Positions 34,955-42,368 of a DNA stretch of 64,000 nucleotides are shown here, one piece after another. The notes below the pieces were generated by a model. The model was given only the letters and a program-made list of their open reading frames with translations. It ran no database searches and was not told the origin of the DNA. The stretch's first letter is position 1. The number at the start of each line of letters is the position of its first letter. The translations under genes were made by a program, and so were the position numbers. The DNA comes from Marinimicrococcus sp033875255 (GTDB lineage: Bacteria; Pseudomonadota; Alphaproteobacteria; Geminicoccales; Geminicoccaceae), in NCBI GenBank assembly GCA_033875255.1, contig JAWZSN010000004.1:159435-223434 (forward strand), in the 5' to 3' direction.

Positions 34955-36010
34955 ATGCCCATGACGAGGTTCTCGGCCCTCGCGGTCGCCGGCGCGACCG
35001 CTCTCGGGCTGGTTTTCTCGGCGGCCGCCGAGGCGCGCGACCTGACCGTGGTCTCCTGGGGCGGCGCCTACCAGGATGCCCAGAAGAAGGTCTATTTCCA
35101 GCCGTTCGAGAAGACCACCGGCATCAAGCTGATCGAGGACAGCTGGAACGGCGGCGTCGGCACGCTGCGCGCCAAGGTCGAGGGCGGCGCCACGGACTGG
35201 GACGTGGTGCAGGTCGAGGCCGAGGAGCTGGTGCTGGGCTGCGAGGAAGGCCTCTTCGAGCCGATGGAGTGGGAGGCGATCGGGGGCGAGGACGCCTTCA
35301 TCAAGCCGGCCGTCCACGAGTGCGGCGTGGGCACCATCGTCTGGACGACGGGGCTGAGCTACGACGCCGACAAGCTCGGCGACAACCCGCCCAAGTCATG
35401 GGCCGACTTCTTCGACACCAAGACCTGGCCCGGCAAGCGCTCGCTCCGCAAGGGGCCGAAATACGCCCTCGAGTTCGCCCTGCTGGCCGATGGCGTCGAG
35501 CCGGACAAGATCTACGAGGTCCTGGCGACCGAGGAGGGCGTCGATCGCGCCTTCAAGAAGCTCGATACCATCAAGGGCGACATGGTGTGGTGGGAGGCCG
35601 GCGCGCAGCCGGTGCAGCTCCTGGCCGCCGGCGACGTCGTCATGACCAGCGCCTATAACGGCCGCGTCTCCGCCGCCAACGTCAATGAGAACCGCAACTT
35701 CAAGATCGTCTGGCCGGGCAGCATCTACTCGGTCGACTCCTGGGTGATCCTGCGGGATTCGCCCAACAAGGAGCAGGCGTTGAAGTTCATCGCCTTCACC
35801 AGCGAGCCCGAGCACCAAAAGGACCTGCCGCCGCTGGTCCCCTATGGCGTCACCAACAAGGGCAGCTCCGAGCTGATCGATCCCACCGTCCTCAAGGACG
35901 TGCCGACGGCCCCCGAGAATCTCGAGGTGGCCTTCGAGCTCGACACCGAGTTCTGGGTCGAGAACATCGAGGCGCTGAACACGCGCTTCAACGCCTGGGT
36001 TGCCCAGTAA
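34955..36010 (+). CDS. Spermidine/putrescine-type ABC transporter binding protein
   Basis: The protein has 351 residues with a signal peptide ending near AAAEARDL. LTVVSWGGAYQDAQKKVYFQPF, DVVQVEAEELVLGCEEG and LIWTTGLSYDAD-like sequence place it in the family 1 polyamine/PotD-like binding proteins. Many alphaproteobacterial members have unassigned ligands, so polyamine is only a class label. ATG codons at 34955 and 34961 are both possible; ggag lies at about 34940. A hairpin follows the stop codon, then two permease genes. Confidence 0.88.
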   Translation: MPMTRFSALAVAGATALGLVFSAAAEARDLTVVSWGGAYQDAQKKVYFQPFEKTTGIKLIEDSWNGGVGTLRAKVEGGATDWDVVQVEAEELVLGCEEGLFEPMEWEAIGGEDAFIKPAVHECGVGTIVWTTGLSYDADKLGDNPPKSWADFFDTKTWPGKRSLRKGPKYALEFALLADGVEPDKIYEVLATEEGVDRAFKKLDTIKGDMVWWEAGAQPVQLLAAGDVVMTSAYNGRVSAANVNENRNFKIVWPGSIYSVDSWVILRDSPNKEQALKFIAFTSEPEHQKDLPPLVPYGVTNKGSSELIDPTVLKDVPTAPENLEVAFELDTEFWVENIEALNTRFNAWVAQ

Positions 36011-36020
36011 GGCGACCGCC

Positions 36021-36046
36021 GGGGGCATCCGGGGACGGATGCCCCC
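36021..36046 (+). promoter_or_regulatory. Intercistronic hairpin between binding-protein and permease genes
   Basis: This is a perfect 10-bp inverted repeat, gggggcatcc / ggatgccccc, with a 6-base loop, followed by the pyrimidine tract ttcttcctcc. It begins 10 bases after the binding-protein stop. It resembles an attenuator that lowers permease expression relative to the binding protein. It also argues that the permease starts downstream (GTG 36072) rather than at in-frame codons within the stem. Confidence 0.65.
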
Positions 36047-36071
36047 TTCTTCCTCCAGCACGGATAAGAAC

Positions 36072-37322
36072 GTGACCGCGAGTCTCGCTTCTGCCACTCC
36101 TTTGCCCGGCGGAACGGTGCTGCGGCGGCAACTCAAGCGCGCGGAGCGGCGACGCAAGCTCGGCGCGGCGATGCTGGTGGCGCCGCTGTTCTTGTTCCTT
36201 CTCGTGTTCTTCGTGCTGCCCATCGGCAGCATGCTGATCAAGAGCTTCGACAACAGCGAGATGCGTCAGGCCATGCCGCAGGCGGCCCAGGCCATGCGGG
36301 ATTGGGCCGGCGAGGGCGTGCCGCCCGAGCCGGTGGTGGCCGCTGTGGCGCAGGGCATGCGCGCGAGCTTCAAGGACCGCTCGCTGGCGAGCTTCGCCAA
36401 GCGGCTGAACTACGAGGACGCGGGTTGGCGCAGCTTCATCTTCGCCACCGCACGAAAACTGCCGGAAAAGCCCGAGGGAAGCTGGCTCGCCACGCTGGTC
36501 GAGATCGACCCGCGCTGGGAGGATCCCGGCACCTGGGCGGCCATCAAGCGCGCGTCGGCCGAGCTCACCGACTACTACCTGCTGACCGCCGTCGACCTGA
36601 AGCGCGACGCGCAGAACGCCATCGTCGGCGTGCAGGCCGACCAGGCGATTTATCTCGACATTCTCGGGCGGACCTTCTGGATCGCCGGCATGGTCACGCT
36701 CGCCTGCCTGCTGCTGGCCTACCCGCTCGCCTACAAGCTCGCGACCCTGCCCCCCAGGACTGCCAACCTGCTGATGATCCTGGTGCTGCTGCCGTTCTGG
36801 ACGTCGCTCCTCGTACGGACCGGCGCGTGGGTCGTGCTGCTGCAGCGCGAGGGGCTGCTGAACCAGGCGCTCCAGTGGCTGGGGCTGACCAGCGAGCCGC
36901 TGCAGCTCGTCTACAACCGCTTCGGCGTCTATGTGGCGATGATCCACATCCTGCTGCCCTTCATGATCCTCCCGCTCTATAGCGTGATGCGCGGCATCCC
37001 GCCGGTCTACATGCGCGCCGCGGCGCTGCTCGGCGCGCGCCCGTCGCTGGCCTTCGTGCGTGTCTACCTGCCGCTGACCATGCCCGGTGTCGGGGCCGGC
37101 TGCATGCTCGTCTTCATCATGGCGCTGGGCTACTACATCACGCCGGCCCTGGTGGGCGGCGCCAGCGACCAGATGCTGAGCTATTTCGTGGCCTTCTTCA
37201 CCATCCAGACGGTGAACTGGGGCATGGCGGCATCGCTTGGTAGCCTGCTCCTCGTCAGCACCCTCCTCCTCTACTGGGTCTATGCCCGCCTCGTGGGCAT
37301 CGACCGTATGCGGCTGGGCTGA
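36072..37322 (+). CDS. Polyamine-type ABC transporter permease (PotB-like)
   Basis: The protein has about 416 residues: one N-terminal helix (about residues 33-55), then a periplasmic stretch of about 130 residues, then five or more helices bearing the EAA loop MRAAALLGARPSLAFVRVYLPL. The long insert after the first helix makes it over 100 residues longer than E. coli PotB (about 285). I chose GTG at 36072 because upstream in-frame starts fall in a hairpin. It lies 4 bases before the PotC-like gene. Confidence 0.86.
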   Translation: MTASLASATPLPGGTVLRRQLKRAERRRKLGAAMLVAPLFLFLLVFFVLPIGSMLIKSFDNSEMRQAMPQAAQAMRDWAGEGVPPEPVVAAVAQGMRASFKDRSLASFAKRLNYEDAGWRSFIFATARKLPEKPEGSWLATLVEIDPRWEDPGTWAAIKRASAELTDYYLLTAVDLKRDAQNAIVGVQADQAIYLDILGRTFWIAGMVTLACLLLAYPLAYKLATLPPRTANLLMILVLLPFWTSLLVRTGAWVVLLQREGLLNQALQWLGLTSEPLQLVYNRFGVYVAMIHILLPFMILPLYSVMRGIPPVYMRAAALLGARPSLAFVRVYLPLTMPGVGAGCMLVFIMALGYYITPALVGGASDQMLSYFVAFFTIQTVNWGMAASLGSLLLVSTLLLYWVYARLVGIDRMRLG

Positions 37323-37326
37323 GCCA

Positions 37327-38157
37327 ATGGCAGCGCTTCCTCCTTCGGCAACCACCGGCCAGCGCATCTGGTACTGGGTGCTCTGGCTCATCACCGGGCT
37401 TCTGCTGGCCTTCCTGGTGCTGCCGGTCCTCGTGATCGTGCCGCTCTCCTTCAGCTCCGGCAGCTTCCTCTCCTATCCCCTGCCGGGCTTCTCGATGCGC
37501 TGGTACGAGGAGCTGTGGGTCGACGAGGTGTGGCGCCGCTCCCTGGTCAACAGCCTGATCGTGGCCGCCTTCACCGTCACTCTTGCGACCAGCCTCGGCA
37601 CACTGGCCGCACTCGGTCTGTGGCGGGCGAAGCTGCCCGGGCGAGCGGCCATCATGGCGCTTTTGATCTCGCCCATGATCGTGCCGCTGGTGATCGTCGC
37701 CGCCGGTGCCTATTTCTTCTTCGCCCCGCTGGGGCTCACCGGCAGCCTCACCGGACTTGTCATCGCCCATACGGCGCTGGCCTCCCCCTTCGTCGTGATC
37801 ACCGTCTCGGCGACGCTCCAGGGCTTCGACGCCAATCTCGTGCGCGCCGCCTCGAGTCTCGGAGCCAACGCCGCCACGGCCTTCCGGCGGGTCACCCTGC
37901 CGATCATCGCGCCTGGTGTGATCTCGGGGGCGCTCTTCGCCTTCGTGACCTCCTGGGACGAGGTGGTCGTGGCGATCTTCCTCACCGGCCCGGCCGAACG
38001 CACCCTGCCCCGGCAGATGTTCGACGGCATCCGCGAGAACATCAGCCCGACCATCGCCGCCGCTGCCACGCTGCTCGTGGCGCTGTCCATCCTGCTCATG
38101 GTGACCATGGAGCTGCTGCGCCGGCGAGGCGCCAGGCTGCGTGGCGTGGAAGCCTGA
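37327..38157 (+). CDS. Polyamine-type ABC transporter permease (PotC-like)
   Basis: The protein has 276 residues and six predicted helices. FLVLPVLVIVPLSFSSGSFLSYP then FSMRWYEEL is the typical PotC/PotI N-terminus, and the EAA loop VRAASSLGANAATAFRRVTLPIIAP contacts the ATPase. It starts 4 bases after the PotB-like gene. No ATPase gene follows: the next feature is tRNA-Pro. The importer must borrow an ATPase encoded elsewhere. Confidence 0.9.
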   Translation: MAALPPSATTGQRIWYWVLWLITGLLLAFLVLPVLVIVPLSFSSGSFLSYPLPGFSMRWYEELWVDEVWRRSLVNSLIVAAFTVTLATSLGTLAALGLWRAKLPGRAAIMALLISPMIVPLVIVAAGAYFFFAPLGLTGSLTGLVIAHTALASPFVVITVSATLQGFDANLVRAASSLGANAATAFRRVTLPIIAPGVISGALFAFVTSWDEVVVAIFLTGPAERTLPRQMFDGIRENISPTIAAAATLLVALSILLMVTMELLRRRGARLRGVEA

Positions 38158-38176
38158 GTTTCCTGCGCTTTTCCTC

Positions 38177-38205
38177 TTGCCGCCGGGATCTTGTGCCCCT
38201 ATAGA
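38177..38205 (+). promoter_or_regulatory. Sigma70-type promoter of tRNA-Pro
   Basis: ttgccg (38177-38182) and tataga (38200-38205) are separated by exactly 17 bases. The expected start near 38212 is about 11 bases before the tRNA 5' end. This is a near-consensus promoter for a stable RNA gene. Confidence 0.7.
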
Positions 38206-38212
38206 TCCCGGC
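38182..38212. repeat. Inverted repeat overlapping the tRNA-Pro promoter
   Basis: gccgggatct (38182-38191) is exactly complementary to agatcccggc (38203-38212), with an 11-base spacer. The right arm covers the end of the -10 box and the likely transcription start. In RNA reading in from the PotC-like gene it would form a stable stem, so it may be the operon's 3' end; in DNA it could bind a protein. Neither role is shown. Confidence 0.55.
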
Positions 38213-38222
38213 GCGCACGGTA

Positions 38223-38299
38223 CGGAGTGTAGCTCAGCCTGGTAGAGCACTGCGTTCGGGACGCAGGGGTCGCGTGTTCGAATCACGCCACTCCGACCA
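38223..38299 (+). tRNA. tRNA-Pro, anticodon CGG
   Basis: The gene has 77 bases including an encoded CCA. The 7-bp acceptor stem is cggagtg/cactccg, the D-arm contains gctcagcctggtagagc, the anticodon stem is ctgcg/cgcag with loop ttcggga (anticodon CGG, codon CCG), and the T-loop is gttcgaatc. The first acceptor bases cgg with discriminator A fit bacterial tRNA-Pro. CCG is expected to be a heavily used codon in such a GC-rich genome. Confidence 0.95.
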
Positions 38300-38331
38300 C
38301 CTTCTTCCGGCTCGCCGGAAGACGCGCGAAG

Positions 38332-38364
38332 AAAAACGCCGCTGCCCCGTGCAGCGGCGTTTTT
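38332..38364 (+). terminator. Rho-independent terminator after tRNA-Pro
   Basis: The 14-bp stem aaaaacgccgctgc / gcagcggcgttttt has a 5-base loop (cccgt) and runs directly into further T residues (tttttt then c). The A-tract on the 5' side also makes it usable in reverse. A smaller hairpin, cttccggc/gccggaag, lies just upstream after the CCA end and may help 3' processing. Confidence 0.9.
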
Positions 38365-38538
38365 TCTTGTGCCGCCCTGGCATGAGAACGGCCGCTGTCG
38401 GAGCTCACCGCTTCGGCCAGCGCCCCATAGGGCTCGGCCGACCCAATCTCGCCTTCAGCGCGATCTTCTCCCGGCTTGTTGTCGCGGCCCAGCAGGACGG
38501 CACCGTCGCCCGGTGCAGGCCATCGGGAGAGGCTCTCG

Positions 38539-39567
38539 ATGCGTTCCACGTTACCTGCCGCGGCCCTCGCCGTGGCGATGCTCCAGGCCTCGCCGGCCCC
38601 GGCGCGGAGCGTTGACGAGATGAAGCTCCTTGCTGCCGCCAAGGACTGCTATCCCCGCGAGGTGGTGGAGCTGCTCGACCGCGGCGTCAGCATCGAGAGC
38701 CGCAGCACCGGCGGCCACACGCCGCTCATCATGGCGGCCTCCAACGGTTGCAGCGAGGTGGTGCGGATCCTCATCGAGCGCGGCGCCGACCTCGAGGCCC
38801 GCGACGACATGGGCCTCACAGCCCGCGAGGCGGCGCGCATCAACCAGGAGCGCGGCATCATGGCGGCGCTGGACGCGGCGGCCGCAGGCAAGGCCGGCCC
38901 GCCCGCCGCGGCCCCGCAACCGCAACCGCAACCGCAGCCGCAGCCGCGGGACGCGGGGCAGCGCGAGCAGCCGCCCCGCCCGCGCGTGGCCGAGCCGCGG
39001 CCGCCGGCACCGCCGCAGGCCATGCCGGCGGCAGCGCCCGCCCGGTGGCCGGCACCCGGGAGCTACGCGGTGGGCCAGACGGTGCGCTACCGCAGCGGCG
39101 GCAACCTCTGGCACACCGGCGTCGTCACCCGCGTCGATCCGCGCTACGGCTACGACATCGAGGGAGAGACCGGCTCGATCGATCCCCTGCATGTGGCAGG
39201 CATGGAGCGGGAACCCTTCTGGACCGGATGGTTCCTGGGGGACTGGCGGGTCACGGTGCCGGTGGCGAGCGAGGTGATGACCGACGGCATCGACCTCTAC
39301 CGCGTCTATCACGGCGGGCTGCCCCTGCCGCCGCTGCGGATCAACGCCGACGGCACGTGGTCCTGGCGGTTCGTCGAGGGCAAGGGCGAGAGGCTCCACG
39401 AGGGACGATGGAGCCCCCGGCCCGACGCGCCGGGCATCTACCTCGAGAACGGCCCCAACGGCGTCCGCTGGGAGATCTACAGCAACTCCTATTCGCGGAG
39501 CGAGCTGGGCGAGACGATCATCATCACGAGCGAGACCGACAGCCACTACAACGGCTACCGGATGTGA
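38539..39567 (+). CDS. Secreted ankyrin-repeat protein with Pro-Gln linker and novel C-terminal domain
   Basis: The protein has 342 residues. A signal peptide occupies about residues 1-23 (ending APARS). Ankyrin repeats follow at about 27-110 (GGHTPLIMAASNGCSEVVRILIERGAD is the clearest, with a partial repeat on each side). A low-complexity linker rich in PQ and PP spans about 118-175, and an unassigned C-terminal domain of about 165 residues begins SYAVGQTVRYRSGGNLWHTGVV, which looks like a small beta-barrel/SH3-type start. A gggagagg ribosome binding site precedes the ATG. Ankyrin domains bind protein partners, so a periplasmic scaffold or inhibitor is plausible. It is coupled to the next small membrane gene. 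Confidence 0.78.
   Translation: MRSTLPAAALAVAMLQASPAPARSVDEMKLLAAAKDCYPREVVELLDRGVSIESRSTGGHTPLIMAASNGCSEVVRILIERGADLEARDDMGLTAREAARINQERGIMAALDAAAAGKAGPPAAAPQPQPQPQPQPRDAGQREQPPRPRVAEPRPPAPPQAMPAAAPARWPAPGSYAVGQTVRYRSGGNLWHTGVVTRVDPRYGYDIEGETGSIDPLHVAGMEREPFWTGWFLGDWRVTVPVASEVMTDGIDLYRVYHGGLPLPPLRINADGTWSWRFVEGKGERLHEGRWSPRPDAPGIYLENGPNGVRWEIYSNSYSRSELGETIIITSETDSHYNGYRM
38914..38949 (+). repeat. Hexanucleotide tandem repeat coding Pro-Gln
   Basis: Six tandem units of ccgca(a/g) or ccgcgg encode the Pro-Gln run in the linker of the ankyrin protein. Unit length is a multiple of three, so slippage would change linker length without a frameshift. Confidence 0.85.
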
Positions 39568-39962
39568 GACCCCGGCAGGGTGGGCTGCCGGACTGCCCTG
39601 ACGGGCTCCGACGCCGCCTGCAGTGGCGGGTGGCGCTGCCGGCCTCGGTGGCCGGTGCCGCCGCGGCCTCGGTCCTGCCCTGGCAGATGCCGCTCTGGAA
39701 GATGTCCTCGCCTGCAGCCGCCTCGGCGCTGGTCGTGGCGATCATGGCGCCGCACTGCGCCGACGTCTGGAGCCCGGAGGAGCCGGCACGCAGCCTTCTT
39801 TCCTGCCTGGCGGCGGCCGCCATCGCCGTGGCGTTCCTGGCTGTCCGCACGCCGGAGATCACCGGGAGCGCAGGCGTCGCGATGGCAGTCGCATTCGTGC
39901 TCGCAAGCTGGCTCGTCGCGTGGGTTCATCGGGCGTCCGGCAGGAGGCGTGCCCGGGGCTGA
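39564..39962 (+). CDS. Small multi-span membrane protein, unrecognised
   Basis: The frame encodes about 132 residues from a GTG at 39564 that overlaps the ankyrin gene's stop (GTGA). After a basic, Cys-containing N-terminus there are three hydrophobic stretches (about residues 24-60, 75-95 and 100-122) and a basic C-terminus (HRASGRRRARG), which look like genuine membrane helices. I do not recognise a family. Coupling to the secreted ankyrin gene suggests a joint function, for example a membrane partner. A later GTG (39630) is possible as the start. Moderate confidence that it is a gene. Confidence 0.5.
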   Translation: MRPRQGGLPDCPDGLRRRLQWRVALPASVAGAAAASVLPWQMPLWKMSSPAAASALVVAIMAPHCADVWSPEEPARSLLSCLAAAAIAVAFLAVRTPEITGSAGVAMAVAFVLASWLVAWVHRASGRRRARG

Positions 39963-39974
39963 GGGCCAGGCCCC

Positions 39975-40703
39975 TCAGGAAGCCGTGGTGCCGCCCAGGA
40001 AGAGCGCGCCCAGCTCCGGATTTGCCAGAATTTCCGCGGCAGGCCCCGCGAGACGCTGGCGCCCCTGCTCCAGCACCACCGCGTCGTCGCTGATTTCGAG
40101 GGCGCGGCGGGCGTTCTGCTCCACCATGAGCACCGCCACGCCGCCGCCCACCAGGTCACGCAGGATCTGGAACACCTGGCCCACCAGGAGCGGCGAGAGG
40201 CCGATGGAGGGCTCGTCCACCAGCACGAGGCGCGGCTCGAGGAGCAGGCCGCGGGCGATCTCCAGCATCTTCTGCTCGCCGCCGCTGAGCGTGCCCGCCT
40301 GCCGGTCGGCCTTCTCGCGCAGCACCGGAAACCGGGCGAACATCGCGCCGATCCGCTCGTCGAGGCGCTGCGGGTCGCGCAGCGTCACCCCGCCGAGCTC
40401 CAGGTTGTGGCGGACGGTGAGCTCGCTGAAGAGGTTGCGTCCCTGCGGCACGTAGACGATGCCGCGGTCGAGGAGCGCTCGCGGCTGCAGGCCGGTGATG
40501 TCCTCCCCCGCAAACCGGATCTTTCCGGAAAAGACCGAGGCGAGCCCGAAAACCGCCTTGAAGACGGTGGACTTGCCCGCGCCGTTGGGGCCGATGACGG
40601 TGGTGAGCCGACCGGGAGCCACCCGCATCGAGAGCCCGTCCAGGACGCGCATGCGGCCATAGCCGCCGGAGACGTCCTCCAGCTCGAGCAGCGCCTCAGC
40701 CAC
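39975..40703 (-). CDS. livF: Branched-chain amino acid ABC transporter ATP-binding protein LivF
   Basis: The ATPase has 242 residues. Walker A is GPNGAGKST, then YVPQGRNLFSELTV (the LivF-specific Q-loop region), signature LSGGEQKMLEIARGL, Walker B LVLVDEPSIGLSP, and switch MVEQNARRAL. GTG start at 40703, overlapping livG by 8 bases. It is the last gene of livKHMGF. Confidence 0.94.
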   Translation of the reverse strand: MAEALLELEDVSGGYGRMRVLDGLSMRVAPGRLTTVIGPNGAGKSTVFKAVFGLASVFSGKIRFAGEDITGLQPRALLDRGIVYVPQGRNLFSELTVRHNLELGGVTLRDPQRLDERIGAMFARFPVLREKADRQAGTLSGGEQKMLEIARGLLLEPRLVLVDEPSIGLSPLLVGQVFQILRDLVGGGVAVLMVEQNARRALEISDDAVVLEQGRQRLAGPAAEILANPELGALFLGGTTAS

Positions 40704-41433
40704 CGAGATAGGCCTCGATGACGGTGGCGTCGCGGCGTACGGCCTCGGGCGCGCCGTCGGCGATGATGCGGCCCTGGGCCAGCACCACGACGCGGCTGGT
40801 GTGCCGCAGGATGAAGTCCATGTTGTGCTCGATCACCACGAAGGTCGTCCCGCGTTCCCTGTTCCAGCGTACCAGCAGCTCGCCCATCTCGCGCAGCATG
40901 GTGAGATTGACCCCGCCCGCCGGCTCGTCGAGCAGCACGAGACGCGGCTCGGGCATGAGCGCCATGGCGAGGTCGAGCAGCTTCTGCTGCCCGTAGCTCA
41001 GCGAGGCGGCGGGCGCATCGGCCAGGGGCCCGAGGCGGAAGAAGCCCATGAGCTCCTCCGCCCGCCCTCCGAGCCCGCAATCCGGGGCGGCCAGCAGGCG
41101 GCCCAGTCGCGTGCCGCGATGCTCCTGGCCGGCGAGCAGCAGGTTTTGCCGCACGCTCAGCCGGCCGAAGACCTGGAGCATCTGGAATGTCCGGCCGATT
41201 CCAGCCCTAGCCAGCCGCACCGGCGCCAGGCCCGTGACGTCGCTGCCCTCCAGCCGGACCCGGCCGGCATCGGGGCGAAGCTGCCCCAGGATGCAGTTGA
41301 AGAGCGTGGACTTGCCGCTGCCGTTGGGCCCGATCACGCCCAGGATCTCGCCCTGCGCCACGGAGAACGAGACGCCGGCCACCGCCTGCACGCCGGAGAA
41401 GCGCTTCTCGATCCCGCTGACCTCAAGGAGCAT
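40696..41433 (-). CDS. livG: Branched-chain amino acid ABC transporter ATP-binding protein LivG
   Basis: The ATPase has 245 residues. Walker A is GPNGSGKSTLFN, then the LivG-type GIGRTFQMLQVFGRLSV, signature LSYGQQKLLDLAMAL, Walker B LVLLDEPAGGVNLTM, and switch VIEHNMDFI. The ATG at 41433 shares one base with the livM stop (TGATG), and gcggaggg lies 8 bases upstream. It forms a heterodimer with LivF. Confidence 0.94.
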   Translation of the reverse strand: MLLEVSGIEKRFSGVQAVAGVSFSVAQGEILGVIGPNGSGKSTLFNCILGQLRPDAGRVRLEGSDVTGLAPVRLARAGIGRTFQMLQVFGRLSVRQNLLLAGQEHRGTRLGRLLAAPDCGLGGRAEELMGFFRLGPLADAPAASLSYGQQKLLDLAMALMPEPRLVLLDEPAGGVNLTMLREMGELLVRWNRERGTTFVVIEHNMDFILRHTSRVVVLAQGRIIADGAPEAVRRDATVIEAYLGG

Positions 41434-42368
41434 CAGCTTGCCCTCCGCAAACGGCCGGCGAGCCGCTCCAAAACGCCCATCAGGCCGGACGGGCAGAGGA
41501 TCATCAGGACCATCACCAGCAGCGCGTACAGCATGAGGTAGAAGCCCTCCGCTACGCGCAGCCACTCCGGCAGCAGCGTCACGAGTGCGGCCCCAAGAAA
41601 CGGCCCCCAAAAGGATCCGGCACCGCCTACTACCACCATCAGTAGAAGGGCCAGCGACGTTTCGAGCCCGAAGGGGGTCGGGTCGACATATTCAACCAGC
41701 GGCCCCAGGAAGGCGCCGGAAAGGCCGCCATAGGCCGAGCCGATGGCGAAGGCGAGGAGCGTGTAGGCACGCACGTCGACGCCGAGGCTGGCGGCGCGCA
41801 GCGGGTTGTCGCGCAGGCCTGCGAAGGCCCGTCCCCAAGGCGAGCGCAGCAGCCACCACATGGCGAGGCTCGCCGCCCCCAGCACGCCCAGGCAGAGATA
41901 ATAGAAAGGCAGCGCGCCGAAGGTGGAGAAGCCCAGGATGTCCGGGCGCTCGATCCCCGATATCCCGTAGGTGCCGCCGGTGAGCCATTCCTCGTTGCGC
42001 AGCACGAGGATCACCAGGGCGTTGAAGCCCAGCGTCACGAACGCCAGGTGGTGGTGCTGCACCCGCAGCGCGGGGAAACCGACGACGAGCCCGACGGCAA
42101 AGGCGACGCCTACGGCCAGCGGCAGGGCGAGCCAGAAGCCCAGCCCGAGCGGCGCCAGCAGTGCTGCCGTGTAGGCACCGATGGCCACGAAGGCGGCCTG
42201 CGCCAGCGAGACCTGGCCCGCCTGCCCCACCGTCAGGTTGAGACCCATGGCGGCCACCGTGTTGAGCGCCCAGAGCGAGAGCAGGTAGATGCCGTAGCTC
42301 TTAAGGCCGAGCGGCAGCAGGACGAGCACGGCAAGTCCTGCCGCCACGAGCAGAGCGCGCAGCATCAT
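41433..42368 (-). CDS. livM: Branched-chain amino acid ABC transporter permease LivM
   Basis: The permease has 311 residues and about nine hydrophobic segments. ALNTVAAMGLNLTVGQAGQVSLAQAAFVAIGAY is the canonical LivM core, and LRDNPLRAASLGVDVRAYTLLAFAIGSAYGGLSGAF is the ATPase-contacting region. Starts with two Met codons; the first overlaps the livH stop (ATGA). Confidence 0.94.
   Translation of the reverse strand: MMLRALLVAAGLAVLVLLPLGLKSYGIYLLSLWALNTVAAMGLNLTVGQAGQVSLAQAAFVAIGAYTAALLAPLGLGFWLALPLAVGVAFAVGLVVGFPALRVQHHHLAFVTLGFNALVILVLRNEEWLTGGTYGISGIERPDILGFSTFGALPFYYLCLGVLGAASLAMWWLLRSPWGRAFAGLRDNPLRAASLGVDVRAYTLLAFAIGSAYGGLSGAFLGPLVEYVDPTPFGLETSLALLLMVVVGGAGSFWGPFLGAALVTLLPEWLRVAEGFYLMLYALLVMVLMILCPSGLMGVLERLAGRLRRAS

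Noticed and set aside
38914..38949. Phase-variation switch in the ankyrin gene
   Set aside because: The tandem unit is six bases, so changes in copy number keep the reading frame; it can alter linker length but not switch the gene off.
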